The notes beneath the pieces are model-generated. The model did no database searches and was not told the DNA's origin. It saw only the letters and a program-made list of their open reading frames with translations. A program made the translations under genes and the position numbers. A stretch of DNA of 56,916 bases from Proteobacteria bacterium UBA7447 (lineage in GTDB: Bacteria; Pseudomonadota; Gammaproteobacteria; Arenicellales; UBA868): assembly GCA_002477475.1 (NCBI GenBank), contig DLPX01000004.1:72559-129474 (forward strand), written 5' to 3'. Below are positions 32,880-41,499 of this stretch, piece after piece; the first letter of the stretch is position 1, and the number at the start of each line of letters is the position of its first letter.

Positions 32880-34220
32880 ATGAATCTTTCCCACCTGCTG
32901 CAAGAACGTCAGGCCGGGCACCAACCGGTCCGCGTTGCCGTTATCGGCTGCGGGAAATTCGCCACGATGTATCTCACTCAGGCACGGACCACGCCTGGTA
33001 TCCACATTGTCGGGATCGCCGACCTGGATCTTGCCCGAACGCGTACAAACCTCCAAAGTGCCGGATGGCCAGAGTCACAAACTGCCGCCTTTAGCATTGA
33101 TGCGGCAGTCGAAAGCGGGGGAACCTTCCTCACTGAAGATGCCGTCACTCTTATCGGTGATGAACGCATCGATGTCGTTGTGGAAGCCACCGGCATCCCC
33201 CATGCAGGCATTCGTCACTGCCAGGCCGCCATCCGGTCGGGTCATCACGTTGTCATGGTTAATGTAGAAGCCGATGTGCTAGCAGGTCCACTGCTCGCAC
33301 AGCAAGCCAAAGACGCCGGGGTCGTTTACAGTCTGGCCTGGGGTGACCAGCCGGCTCTTATCTGCGAGCACGTTGACTGGGCCAGAAGCTGCGGCTTTGA
33401 GGTGACCGCGGTGGGCAAGGGAACCCGCTATCTGCCCGAATACCACTCTCTGACGCCCGATACCGTCTGGAATGTATTGCGCGAGTATCTTGATATCGAA
33501 GACCCGAGCAGCATCAACCTGCAGATGTTCAATTCCTTTCTGGACGGCAGCAAATCGGCAATAGAGATGACCGCAGTGTGCAACGCGACCGGTCTTGTGC
33601 CCCAGGCGTCAGGCCTGACGTTCCCGCCTTCATCACGCTTTTCTCTGGCGGATGTCTGCAAGCCTCAGCAAGAGGGCGGAGCACTGACCCGTAGCGGTAC
33701 CACGGAAGTGGTCTCCTCACTGAAACGCAGCGGCGAGCCCATTGATCATCATCTTGCAATGGGGACGTTTGTGATCGTGAAACCAGGCACTGATTACGCC
33801 CGGCAATGCTTTCGCGAGTATCACATGCTGCCCGATGAGAGCGGTCTTTACGGCGCGCTGTACCGACCGACGCACATGATCGGGCTGGAACTCGGCCTGT
33901 CTGTTGCGTCGGTGGCACTGCGCGGCGAACCCACCGGTGAGCCGTACTGTTTTTCATCAGATGTCGTCGCGGTCGCCAAACGGGATCTCAGGGCCGGCGA
34001 GAGGCTCGATGGTGAGGGCGGCCATTGTGTCTATGGCCAACAAATGCCGGCATCCCTGTCCATTGCGAAAGACGCGTTGCCTCTGGGCCTGTCGGGTGGT
34101 GTGACCCTCTTGCGCGATGTCAGCGCCGGACAGGTACTTTGCGAGGCCGATACGGCATTGGATAATTCCGATGATGCGGTTAAGGCCCGGCAGATGATGA
34201 TCTCCGGTTTTGCCTCCTGA
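32880..34220 (+). CDS. NAD(P)-binding oxidoreductase with C-terminal SAF domain
   Basis: A 446-residue protein. The N-terminal Rossmann domain reads VRVAVIGCGKFATMYLTQAR near residues 18-37, then IVGIADLD and DVVVEATGIPHAGIRHCQAAI near 100-120. This resembles homoserine-dehydrogenase/Gfo-Idh-type folds. Residues from about 355 on (DVVAVAKRDLRAGERLDGEGG, then LPLGLSGGVTLLRDVSAGQVL) look like a SAF domain, known from sialic-acid synthases and sugar-acid dehydratases. Such SAF-fused dehydrogenases occur in carbohydrate-catabolic loci; the substrate cannot be read from the sequence. It is 29 bp after djlA and 40 bp before the SDR. Confidence 0.75.
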   Translation: MNLSHLLQERQAGHQPVRVAVIGCGKFATMYLTQARTTPGIHIVGIADLDLARTRTNLQSAGWPESQTAAFSIDAAVESGGTFLTEDAVTLIGDERIDVVVEATGIPHAGIRHCQAAIRSGHHVVMVNVEADVLAGPLLAQQAKDAGVVYSLAWGDQPALICEHVDWARSCGFEVTAVGKGTRYLPEYHSLTPDTVWNVLREYLDIEDPSSINLQMFNSFLDGSKSAIEMTAVCNATGLVPQASGLTFPPSSRFSLADVCKPQQEGGALTRSGTTEVVSSLKRSGEPIDHHLAMGTFVIVKPGTDYARQCFREYHMLPDESGLYGALYRPTHMIGLELGLSVASVALRGEPTGEPYCFSSDVVAVAKRDLRAGERLDGEGGHCVYGQQMPASLSIAKDALPLGLSGGVTLLRDVSAGQVLCEADTALDNSDDAVKARQMMISGFAS

Positions 34221-34260
34221 CACCTTATAAGCCATCACCACCTTTTTGGGGTTATTCACT

Positions 34261-34956
34261 ATGATCCACACCGTTTTTATCACCGGCACTACTCGAGGTA
34301 TCGGACTGGAACTGGTGCGCCAGTTTCTGGAAACCGGCAGCAAAGTTTTCGCCACTGCGCGGCATCCCGAGACGGATGCTCTGCAGTCGCTCAAAGCGAC
34401 ACACGACGACGCACTGCAGTTGCTTACGCTGGACGTCACCAACCGCTCTGAGATTGAGACAGCCGTCTCGTCCCTGGCGGGACAGCCCGTTAACCTGCTC
34501 ATCAATAACGCCGGCCTGTACCAATCAAGATCAGACGATATGGAGAGTCTGAAACCAGAAACCTGGCTTCAGGAGTTTCATGTTAACGCCATTGCACCGT
34601 TTATGGTGACGCGGGCCTTGCGACCCAATCTTGCAGCAGCCGATGACGCCCTGGTTGCCATGATTTCAAGCAAGATGGGCAGCATGTCTGATAACACTTC
34701 GGGCGGGGCCTACAGTTACCGTTCCAGTAAAGCCGCTCTGAATGCAGTCACCGTGTCTTTGGCCCGGGATCTTGCCGGTGACGGTACCCGAGTCGTGGCA
34801 CTGCATCCGGGCTGGGTGCGGACCGATATGGGAGGCGCCAGTGCGCCTGTTGACACAAGCCAGAGCGCCTCTGGTCTCAGGAAAGTCATGCTTGGCATCT
34901 ATGAAGCCCAAAACGGGGGCTTTTTTAACTACACCGGGGATGCTATTCCATGGTGA
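34261..34956 (+). CDS. Short-chain dehydrogenase/reductase
   Basis: A 231-residue classical SDR. Cofactor motif FITGTTRGIGLELV near residues 5-18, LLINNAGLY near 78-86, catalytic Ser in MISSKMGS near 137, and Tyr/Lys in YSYRSSKAALN near 151-160 are all present. ATG 34261 gives a standard N-terminus. The substrate is not identifiable. It overlaps the start of the thrombospondin-type-3 mini-protein by 7 nt, so the two may be translationally coupled. Confidence 0.88.
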   Translation: MIHTVFITGTTRGIGLELVRQFLETGSKVFATARHPETDALQSLKATHDDALQLLTLDVTNRSEIETAVSSLAGQPVNLLINNAGLYQSRSDDMESLKPETWLQEFHVNAIAPFMVTRALRPNLAAADDALVAMISSKMGSMSDNTSGGAYSYRSSKAALNAVTVSLARDLAGDGTRVVALHPGWVRTDMGGASAPVDTSQSASGLRKVMLGIYEAQNGGFFNYTGDAIPW

Positions 34957-35222
34957 ACGGCAAAGCCCGCTATACTGCGGCGCTTACCTTTCTGGCGGTC
35001 ACGTTACTGGCTGCCACGGGCTCCTCGATCTCGGCACAAGATGTCGTTCCCCAGATTTTGCCGCTGGACGAGCAAGATGACGATGTCCTGATTTGTGACG
35101 ATCTCGACGATGACGGCGTTCTCGACCTTTTGGACAACTGTTTTGGGCTGTTTAATCCGCTTCAGACCGACACCAACGCAAACGGCATCGGTGATGAGTG
35201 CGAGGCCCCGCTACCCAACTAA
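34950..35222 (+). CDS. Small exported protein with one thrombospondin type 3 calcium-binding repeat
   Basis: A 90-residue protein. A signal peptide covers about residues 1-29 (ALTFLAVTLLAATGSSISA). An acidic linker precedes DDLDDDGVLDLLDNCFGLFN and PLQTDTNANGIGDECE, which match the thrombospondin type 3 pattern (D-x-D-x-D-G...D-N-C...N-P-x-Q-x-D...G-x-G-D-x-C). Two Cys should form a disulfide and the acids bind calcium. Such repeats usually occur as long arrays in large surface proteins; one isolated repeat is unusual. Its ATG overlaps the SDR stop. Confidence 0.75.
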   Translation: MVNGKARYTAALTFLAVTLLAATGSSISAQDVVPQILPLDEQDDDVLICDDLDDDGVLDLLDNCFGLFNPLQTDTNANGIGDECEAPLPN

Positions 35223-35240
35223 GACAGACTCTTTAACGAT

Positions 35241-36350
35241 ATGACAACACACAAGATTGCCCTGCTCGCCGGCGACGGCATCGGCCCGGAAATCATGGCC
35301 GAGGCAGAAAAAGTTCTTAAACTTGTAGAAGAAAGAAACAGCGTTGCATTTGATTTGCAGCCCGCCCTGTTTGGCGCCTGCGCCTGGTTTGAGACCGGAA
35401 AGTCCTTTCCCGATGAAACCATCGCGATCTGCGACAACGCCGATGCTATCCTCAAGGGCACCATTGGACTCAGCCATGAGGAGTCGAAGAAGATTCCCGT
35501 AGATGAGCAACCCGAGCGCGGAGGTCTTCTGCCCATGCGCCGGCGCTACCAGACGTACGCGAACTTCCGCCCCGTTACCCTGCCGCCTGAACTGGCACAC
35601 TTTTCGCCGCTGCGTCCTGAGATCATCGGCAGCGGTATTGACCTCGTAATAATCCGGGAACTGGTCGGCGGCCTTTATTTCGGATCCAAGGAAACCGGGG
35701 TTAACGATCAGGGACGACGTTACGTCCACGAGATGTTGGAATACGACGAGGACCAGATTCAGCAGGTGCTGGAAGTGGCGTTCAAGCTCGCCATGAAACG
35801 CAAAAAATCACTTACAAACGTTCACAAAAGCAACGTGCTGAAATCCAGCGTGCTCTGGAACGAAGTCCTCGATGAAGTCCATCGCGATTATTCCGAGGTC
35901 ACGGTTGACCATGTTCTGGTGGATGCGGCCGCCACCTACCTGTGCCTTGATCCGACGCGCTTTGATGTCATGGTCATGGAAAACATGTTTGGCGATATCC
36001 TGAGTGATCAATGTGGGGGGATTCTCGGCTCGCTGGGGCTCATGCCGTCGGCCTGTGTCGGCCCCGAGCAGTCCTACTACGAACCCTCCCATGGCTCCGC
36101 CCCGGATATCGCGGGCAAGGGCATTGCCAACCCCTACTCCATGCTGGGCTCCGTGGCGATGATGCTAGAGATGAGTTTCAACATGGACGCCGAAGCGGCC
36201 AATCTCTGGAGGGCCATGCAGAGTGTGTTTAGCGACGGCTTCACCACGCCGGATCTTGCCAGACGGGGCGATGCAGAAAAGCAGATCAGCACCAGCGAAT
36301 TCGGCGACCGGGTTGTGGCCGCCCTCGCCGCGATGCCGGCAGCTGGCTAG
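35241..36350 (+). CDS. leuB: 3-isopropylmalate dehydrogenase-like enzyme
   Basis: A 369-residue beta-decarboxylating dehydrogenase. Motifs are ALLAGDGIGPEIMAEA near residues 7-22, IIRELVGGLYFG near 136-147 (the RE-LTGG loop typical of isopropylmalate/3-methylmalate enzymes), VDAAATYLCLDPTRFDVMVMENMFGDILSD near 230-260, and EPSHGSAPDIAGKGIANP near 280-297. It fits LeuB in leucine synthesis or methylmalate use in the citramalate route to isoleucine. No leuCD is visible nearby, so I cannot say which. It converges on the citramalate/isopropylmalate synthase gene. Confidence 0.8.
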   Translation: MTTHKIALLAGDGIGPEIMAEAEKVLKLVEERNSVAFDLQPALFGACAWFETGKSFPDETIAICDNADAILKGTIGLSHEESKKIPVDEQPERGGLLPMRRRYQTYANFRPVTLPPELAHFSPLRPEIIGSGIDLVIIRELVGGLYFGSKETGVNDQGRRYVHEMLEYDEDQIQQVLEVAFKLAMKRKKSLTNVHKSNVLKSSVLWNEVLDEVHRDYSEVTVDHVLVDAAATYLCLDPTRFDVMVMENMFGDILSDQCGGILGSLGLMPSACVGPEQSYYEPSHGSAPDIAGKGIANPYSMLGSVAMMLEMSFNMDAEAANLWRAMQSVFSDGFTTPDLARRGDAEKQISTSEFGDRVVAALAAMPAAG

Positions 36351-36367
36351 GGGATCAGGAAGAAAGC

Positions 36368-37930
36368 CTACTCGGGTTTTTCTAACGGACGGGATTCGCC
36401 TTCGGGTGAATCCTTCTGGCGCATTTTCATATTAAGCATGCGCATAGCGGCGTTAACACCGGAAAACACCTGATTGGCATGCACGCCGCGTGTTTTGAAT
36501 CGGCGGCCACCATCTTCCCAGGTAATAAAGCACTCGGTCAGTGCGCTGGTGTGACCGCCTTTGGGAATCCGGATCTCGAAATCAATGAGTTCGGGAAATT
36601 CGAATCCGCCCGGATCCAACACCTTGCGCAGCGCCTTGATAAACGCATCAAAACCGCCGTTGCCTGAGTCTGAGGACTTGTGGATCTCTTCCCCCACCCG
36701 CACCCGGACGCTGGCGGTAGACTCGATCTCAAGACCGCTCGTGATTGAGCAGTTCAACAATTCCACGTGCTGGTAATCGCCACTTTCAAGAATGTCGGCA
36801 ATAATGAAAGGAAGATCTTCCGGCGTGATCGTGGCCTTGGTGTCGGCAATTTCAACGATCCGCTGGAGCACCTTAGCCTGATTCTCCTCTGACAGATCGA
36901 TCCCAAGATCTTCGAGATTCTTCGTCAGCGACGCTTTGCCGCTCATCTTGCCGAGGGCATAGCTGTGCCGACGATCGAAGCGGTCCGGGCTGAGCTCCGT
37001 CTGGTACAACTGGCCTTTCTGATCTCCGTCGGCATGAATGCCGCTGGTCTGGGTAAAGACATCGGTGCCGATGACCGGCGCGTTGGCTGCTACCCGCTTT
37101 CCGGAAAAGTTTTCAACCATCTGGCTGAGGTCGTGCATCTTGGTCTCATCAATCGAGACTTTGACGCCCAACTTGTCTTTGAGCACCACCGCCACTTCAG
37201 CGAGCGACACATTTCCCGCTCGCTCGCCGAGGCAGTTCAGTGTGGCGTGAATCGCGGCTGCACCAGATTCGACCGCAGCCATGGCATTGGCGGTGGCGAG
37301 TCCATAATCGTTATGCGGATGAAAATCAAAATCCTGACTTTCAAATCGGCTGCACATATCCCCGACGGCCGTCGACACTTCTGCCGGGCTCATTACGCCG
37401 AGGGTGTCAGGCAGCATAATATGACGAAGATCCATTGCCGTGAGCGCCTCAACCATGCGGTACACATAATCGCGGCTGTCCCGATAACCGTTGGACCAGT
37501 CCTCGAGATAGACATTGACCAGAAGACCCTGTTCCAACGCATAGTCGACCGTCTGCTCAATGTCTTTAAGGTGCGCATCGAGAGTCTTTCTGAGCTGCTC
37601 TGTGCAATGCTTCTCGCTGCCTTTGGTCAACAGGTTAAGCACCCGGCCTCCCGTACTGACCAGCCAGTCAACGCTGCGATGATGATCGGTAAAGCCCAAG
37701 ACCTCGACGCGATCCAGCGCATCGTTTCGAGCGGCCCAGTCATGAATTCGGGTGACCGCCTCTTTTTCGCCGTGCGAAACACCCGCTGACGCCACTTCGA
37801 TGCGGTCCACATTGAGGCTTTGCAGGAGTGCGCGGGCAATACTCACCTTCTCATCGGGCGCGAACGAGACCCCCTGGGTCTGCTCTCCATCCCGGAGCGT
37901 GGTATCCATCAACAAGACATGCTCTCGCAT
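36368..37930 (-). CDS. Citramalate/2-isopropylmalate synthase family protein
   Basis: A 520-residue DRE-TIM metallolyase. The catalytic N-terminus is MDTTLRDGEQTQGVSF, DTLGVMSP follows near 178, the metal site is DFHPHNDYGLATANAMAAVE near 205-224, and LNCLGERAGNVSLAEV near 233-248 is typical. A LeuA-type C-terminal regulatory domain from about 390 ends the protein. The form resembles citramalate synthases of the isoleucine route as much as isopropylmalate synthases. ATG 37930 (GAGG ribosome site) is preferred over the TTG one codon upstream. It sits tail to tail with the leuB-like gene. Confidence 0.8.
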   Translation of the reverse strand: MREHVLLMDTTLRDGEQTQGVSFAPDEKVSIARALLQSLNVDRIEVASAGVSHGEKEAVTRIHDWAARNDALDRVEVLGFTDHHRSVDWLVSTGGRVLNLLTKGSEKHCTEQLRKTLDAHLKDIEQTVDYALEQGLLVNVYLEDWSNGYRDSRDYVYRMVEALTAMDLRHIMLPDTLGVMSPAEVSTAVGDMCSRFESQDFDFHPHNDYGLATANAMAAVESGAAAIHATLNCLGERAGNVSLAEVAVVLKDKLGVKVSIDETKMHDLSQMVENFSGKRVAANAPVIGTDVFTQTSGIHADGDQKGQLYQTELSPDRFDRRHSYALGKMSGKASLTKNLEDLGIDLSEENQAKVLQRIVEIADTKATITPEDLPFIIADILESGDYQHVELLNCSITSGLEIESTASVRVRVGEEIHKSSDSGNGGFDAFIKALRKVLDPGGFEFPELIDFEIRIPKGGHTSALTECFITWEDGGRRFKTRGVHANQVFSGVNAAMRMLNMKMRQKDSPEGESRPLEKPE

Positions 37931-38130
37931 CAATATCGCCTCAGCGCCAGCGTGAACCTCTCAAAGAACGCGATATTCTATAGGTAAATGCTTGTTTAAT
38001 TGAAGGTGTTTCTCAACTTGTTCGTGCCGATGAAATTCTTCCGGTGAAGCCATGCCCTTAAGCGCAGAGAACTTCAGGCGACTGGCCCGGCCTGCCTTCA
38101 CCCGCCCCAGCTAGACATTGAAGCAGTATT

Positions 38131-39007
38131 TCAGGGTAACAACGGCGCGACCAGACACGCTCCTTCAACAACGATCCCGCCACGATTACCGACTTCGACA
38201 CTGCCGTAACGCTCATCAAAAACGGGGGGCAAGGTCCGGTCATCTGGGAGCGACAGCCATAGCCGCAGCAGATGCCGACGCTGCTCTGGATCAGGCCAAT
38301 CGGTAAATCCGGTTCGGTCATGCAGATTGGTATGGTTATAGACAAACTGCATGTCGCCCGGGGCAAGCCGCATTTTCAGGTGCAGGGCCGGGTCATTTGC
38401 CAGGGCGTCAAAAAGATCCAAGGCTTCGATATAGTGCTCGTTAAGCCGCGGCGCGCCATCATCTCGTTATAGATGGTAATCGTCGACACCAGCAGGCTTT
38501 CGCCACCCTCTTTGGCTTCGCGCAGACAGAGCAATCCAACCACATCCGAACTGTCCGTGTGAAAAGTCTGCCGGGCTGAAGTCTGGTAGATCTGGGCATT
38601 AACGTCCTGTGCGTCTGCGCCCAGATCCTTGACATGGCCGAGGATGTGACCGGCCGCGTTTTGCGACCGTGCGTGGCCCAGGTGGGCGCCAATCCACAAA
38701 ACACGGTGGCATTCAATTCGCGACTATGCTCCTCAGAGGGAAAGCCCGTTAGCAGGGCAAAGCCCAAACCGGATTTCAGCTCGTACGCCAGTCGCTGCAG
38801 GCTCGGACCCAGGCGCGGGAGAGAAAAGGCTTCGCGGGTAATCTCACTGAGGGCATCTCCCGAATCAATGAAGGCTTTAGCCGCCCCAACCAACTCAGAA
38901 ATTTGGGCATCGCTCAGCCGGCAGGTCCAGACATCGGGCGTTTGGGCGAGCGCCTCACCATACCAAGCCGCTGGAACCTCGATCCGATCAGGCGCTTTCG
39001 TCAACAC
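38131..39007 (-). pseudogene. TauD/TfdA-family dioxygenase broken by two frameshifts
   Basis: The domain is complete but spread over three minus-strand frames. The first, from GTG 39007 (AAGGAG ribosome site 5 nt upstream), runs to about 38700 and ends ...SRELNATVF. The second continues WIGAHLGHARSQNAAGHILG through FHTDSSDVVGLLCLREAKEG (iron ligands His-x-Asp) to about 38450. The third continues LNEHYIEALDLFDALANDP to the distal-His region YNHTNLHDRTGF and a TGA at 38131. Each break needs a -1 shift, as if one base were lost. This is either a young pseudogene or two sequencing errors. It would have been about 292 residues. Confidence 0.75.
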
Positions 39008-39285
39008 TGACTCCTTGCAGGTCTTAAGGCACCGTTTGATGTTTGCCCAAATTTTAGCGTACTGACTTGACGTCACTCTCGATCGCAGGAGCACCCCTTC
39101 ATGAAGAAACGCGTCCTCTTTTATGAGGGGATTGATATAAAACCAGATCCGGTACGGTGCACAGCGCAAACTCGTGGTAAATATTCTCTTTCGCCAAGGG
39201 CTCGTTACTGTGTTCTGAAGATCTGGCAGACTTCATTCCTCATTCCGTTCGGACCGGCCGATGCTTTTCCAATGTCGAGAAAGAA

Positions 39286-41031
39286 ATGCTTCCAACGCGT
39301 GAGCAACTGGTTGTCGTGCATTGTGATCTTGTCGAATTTTCACGTTTGACATCACAAAATGAAGACGCCACTTTTTATGCTTTAAAACAAGGATTCGAGC
39401 AGGCGGCATTGCTTGTCTCAGATCATGATGGCGCCCTGGTCAATACAGCCGGAGACAGTCTGCTTGCGGTTTTTCCGACGGCGCAGGCTGCGGCTCAGGC
39501 AGCGCTCGGGCTACAGCAGTATTTTGCACTCACTAACCGTCATCTCCCGGAAAATGAACAGTTGCGCGCCCGGATCGGCATCCATCAAGGTGCCGTCGTG
39601 GTTCAAGGAGACCAGGCTTTTGGTAATGACGTCAACATTGCGGCACGGCTTCAGGAGATAGCGCCGCCCGGGGGCATCTGTCTATCGGAGAGCGTACGAC
39701 ACCTCATCGGTGACTTTAACGAACTTCAGTTCGAATCGATTGGGGTTCAGACGCTGCGCCATATTTCCCAGCCCGTGAGTGCTTTTCTGCTTTTAACCGG
39801 ACACGAAGTCTCGCATCCCGACAGCAAAGCCCCGCCAGAAGTCCAACCCAGAGTTCTGGTGCTGCCTTTTTCTGCGCCAAAGAACGATTCCGATCTTGGT
39901 GAACTCGGTGAAGCACTCTCCGTAAATCTGATTAGCGCGTTATCGAGATTTCGCGAGCTCTTTGTGTTTGCGCCGCACACCGTTCTCTCACTTCCTGCCC
40001 AGTCCCATGATCAGCGTCGGGGCGATGATCAACTCAAGGCCCGCTTTCTGATCGAGGCTTCCTTAAAGCGGCATCTTGAGGCACTCCGCCTGACCATTAA
40101 TCTGGTTGAGATGCCCCACGGCCACTACCTCTGGTCGGAACGCTATGACGTAACCGCTTACGATCTTGCTGTGACCCAGGATGAGATAACTGATCATATT
40201 GTGACCACACTCGTTGGCAACATCGAACACAGCGCGGGCACCACTCACATCAGCCATACCCTTTCTCTGGATTACGACGAGAATATTCGTGCACGTCGTC
40301 TGGTGTACCGCATGCAAAGTGCGGAGGACCTCGACCAAGCCAAAACACTGTTTCGCAATCTAGGCAACAGACATCCTGGGTTTGCATCGGCCCATTCAGG
40401 GCTTGCACTTTCGCATCTTGCCGAGTTTCTGATGGGATGGGCCTCTCATCCGCTGGAAACACTGAACAAAGCGGCACACGCGGCGCAGCTTGCATTAGAA
40501 CTGGATCCCAGTGACAGCGGTGCGCACGCTGCATTCGGTGTCACCCAAATCTGGCAACGGGATCACGACCGCGCGATGACTTACCTCGACCGGGCAGTCG
40601 AGCTCAACCCCAACGATACAGACGTGATTGCGGCCCGGGCCCTGGGCCTGATCTTTCGCGGTCGACCCATCGCCGCATTCACGGCGCTGGAAAGTGCGCT
40701 CGACGCGAACCCTTTTGCGCCCGCATGGTATTTTTGGGCGCTTGCGATCAGTTCCTACAACAGCGGGCAATACCGCAATGCCGTCGAGACGCTTTTGCGT
40801 ATCGCCTCTCCCAATCGCTTCCATCGGCGCCTGCTGGCGGCAAGTTACGCCCAACTGGGCGAAACCGATAAAGCGACGTCAGAACGCGACCAGGTCATGA
40901 TTGAGGTGCCAAGCTATACGGTCGAGGACACCCGCAATTCACAACCCTACGAGCACTCTGCGGATGTCGATAGCTTTGTAGAAGGTCTTTTGAAGGCCGG
41001 ATTTCCCTCTCACCTTCAGAGTCATTTTTGA
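39286..41031 (+). CDS. Soluble class III nucleotide cyclase-like protein with TPR repeats
   Basis: A 581-residue protein. The N-terminal cyclase domain (about 1-165) has VVHCDLVEFSRLTSQNEDAT with the first metal Asp, NTAGDSLLAVFP with the second, and RIGIHQGAVVVQGDQAFGND. A TolB-like middle domain (VLVLPFSAPKNDSDLGELGE) spans 185-300, and TPR-like repeats follow (PSDSGAHAAFGVTQIW; PNDTDVIAARALGLIF). No membrane helix or HAMP is seen, so it is probably cytosolic. The usual adenine-selecting Lys before TAGD is Asn, which leaves the substrate or even activity uncertain. Confidence 0.85.
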   Translation: MLPTREQLVVVHCDLVEFSRLTSQNEDATFYALKQGFEQAALLVSDHDGALVNTAGDSLLAVFPTAQAAAQAALGLQQYFALTNRHLPENEQLRARIGIHQGAVVVQGDQAFGNDVNIAARLQEIAPPGGICLSESVRHLIGDFNELQFESIGVQTLRHISQPVSAFLLLTGHEVSHPDSKAPPEVQPRVLVLPFSAPKNDSDLGELGEALSVNLISALSRFRELFVFAPHTVLSLPAQSHDQRRGDDQLKARFLIEASLKRHLEALRLTINLVEMPHGHYLWSERYDVTAYDLAVTQDEITDHIVTTLVGNIEHSAGTTHISHTLSLDYDENIRARRLVYRMQSAEDLDQAKTLFRNLGNRHPGFASAHSGLALSHLAEFLMGWASHPLETLNKAAHAAQLALELDPSDSGAHAAFGVTQIWQRDHDRAMTYLDRAVELNPNDTDVIAARALGLIFRGRPIAAFTALESALDANPFAPAWYFWALAISSYNSGQYRNAVETLLRIASPNRFHRRLLAASYAQLGETDKATSERDQVMIEVPSYTVEDTRNSQPYEHSADVDSFVEGLLKAGFPSHLQSHF

Positions 41032-41040
41032 GCCTTATAA

Positions 41041-41069
41041 AAAAAGGGGGGCGAAACGCCCCCCTTTTT
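41041..41069. terminator. Strong bidirectional rho-independent terminator
   Basis: AAAAAGGGGGGCG, loop AAA, then CGCCCCCCTTTTT form a nearly perfect 13-bp stem with a T-run on both strands. It ends the cyclase gene on plus (10 bp after its stop) and the 80-residue membrane protein gene on minus (22 bp after its stop). Confidence 0.93.
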
Positions 41070-41090
41070 AAGAACAGATTAGTCAGAGCT

Positions 41091-41333
41091 CTATGCAGAT
41101 CTCTTGTTATAGGCCCACCATAAGATACCAAGCGCGACCAGACCGACCAAGCCCTGGCTACCAAGCGCATCAACAAACCCAATAACACTTCCAAGTACGT
41201 CTACTGGCAGGAACGGTACTGCGCCAGTGCCATCACCAAACAGAACCTGCAGAACAACGCCTAAAGCGATGATTGAAATACCCAACTCAGCCAACGCTCC
41301 GACCCAACGTCTAACACTATCTAGAAAGTGCAT
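41091..41333 (-). CDS. 80-residue membrane protein, unknown function
   Basis: A small hydrophobic protein. An amphipathic N-terminus (MHFLDSVRRWVGAL) leads into a first membrane segment ELGISIIALGVVLQVLF, a Gly/Pro-rich connector (GDGTGAVPFLPVDVLGSV), and a second segment with SQGLVGLVALGILWWAYN ending NKRSA. No named family comes to mind. The ATG at 41333 has GGAG 11 nt upstream. It sits alone between a predicted promoter (41435-41462) and a very strong terminator, so it is likely expressed as its own short message. Confidence 0.7.
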   Translation of the reverse strand: MHFLDSVRRWVGALAELGISIIALGVVLQVLFGDGTGAVPFLPVDVLGSVIGFVDALGSQGLVGLVALGILWWAYNKRSA

Positions 41334-41434
41334 GATGAGGTTTTCTCCATGCGGTTGAGGGATTCTTATTTTACCTTTTAATAGATAGATATATAGCTAA
41401 TTTGGTTTTTATAGATCAGTATTAAAACGCTTTA

Positions 41435-41462
41435 TTTATAGTAGTTTTTGGAAACCACTCAA
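41435..41462 (-). promoter_or_regulatory. Promoter of the 80-residue membrane protein
   Basis: On the minus strand TTGAGT (four of six of TTGACA), a 16-nt spacer and TATAAA (five of six of TATAAT) fit a sigma-70 promoter. The gap 41334-41499 is strikingly AT-rich, and the predicted leader is about 95 nt. Confidence 0.5.
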
Positions 41463-41499
41463 AAATAATCAAAAAAGATTTGCCTTAACGGCCCAAAAT

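Noticed and set aside
36965..37789. 274-codon plus-strand frame inside the citramalate/isopropylmalate synthase gene
   Set aside because: Antisense shadow; the minus-strand gene has clear catalytic motifs throughout.
38058..38366. 102-codon minus-strand frame beside the broken TauD gene
   Set aside because: It is in a different frame from the domain's C-terminal part and carries no TauD motifs.
39101..39349. 82-codon plus-strand frame before the cyclase gene
   Set aside because: It has a fair ribosome site (AGGAG) but overlaps the cyclase start by 64 bases and has no recognisable features; not supported enough to call.
41334..41499. AT-rich gap as a replication origin or integration site
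   Set aside because: No DnaA-box cluster, direct repeats or attachment-like sequence; a promoter plus leader explains it.
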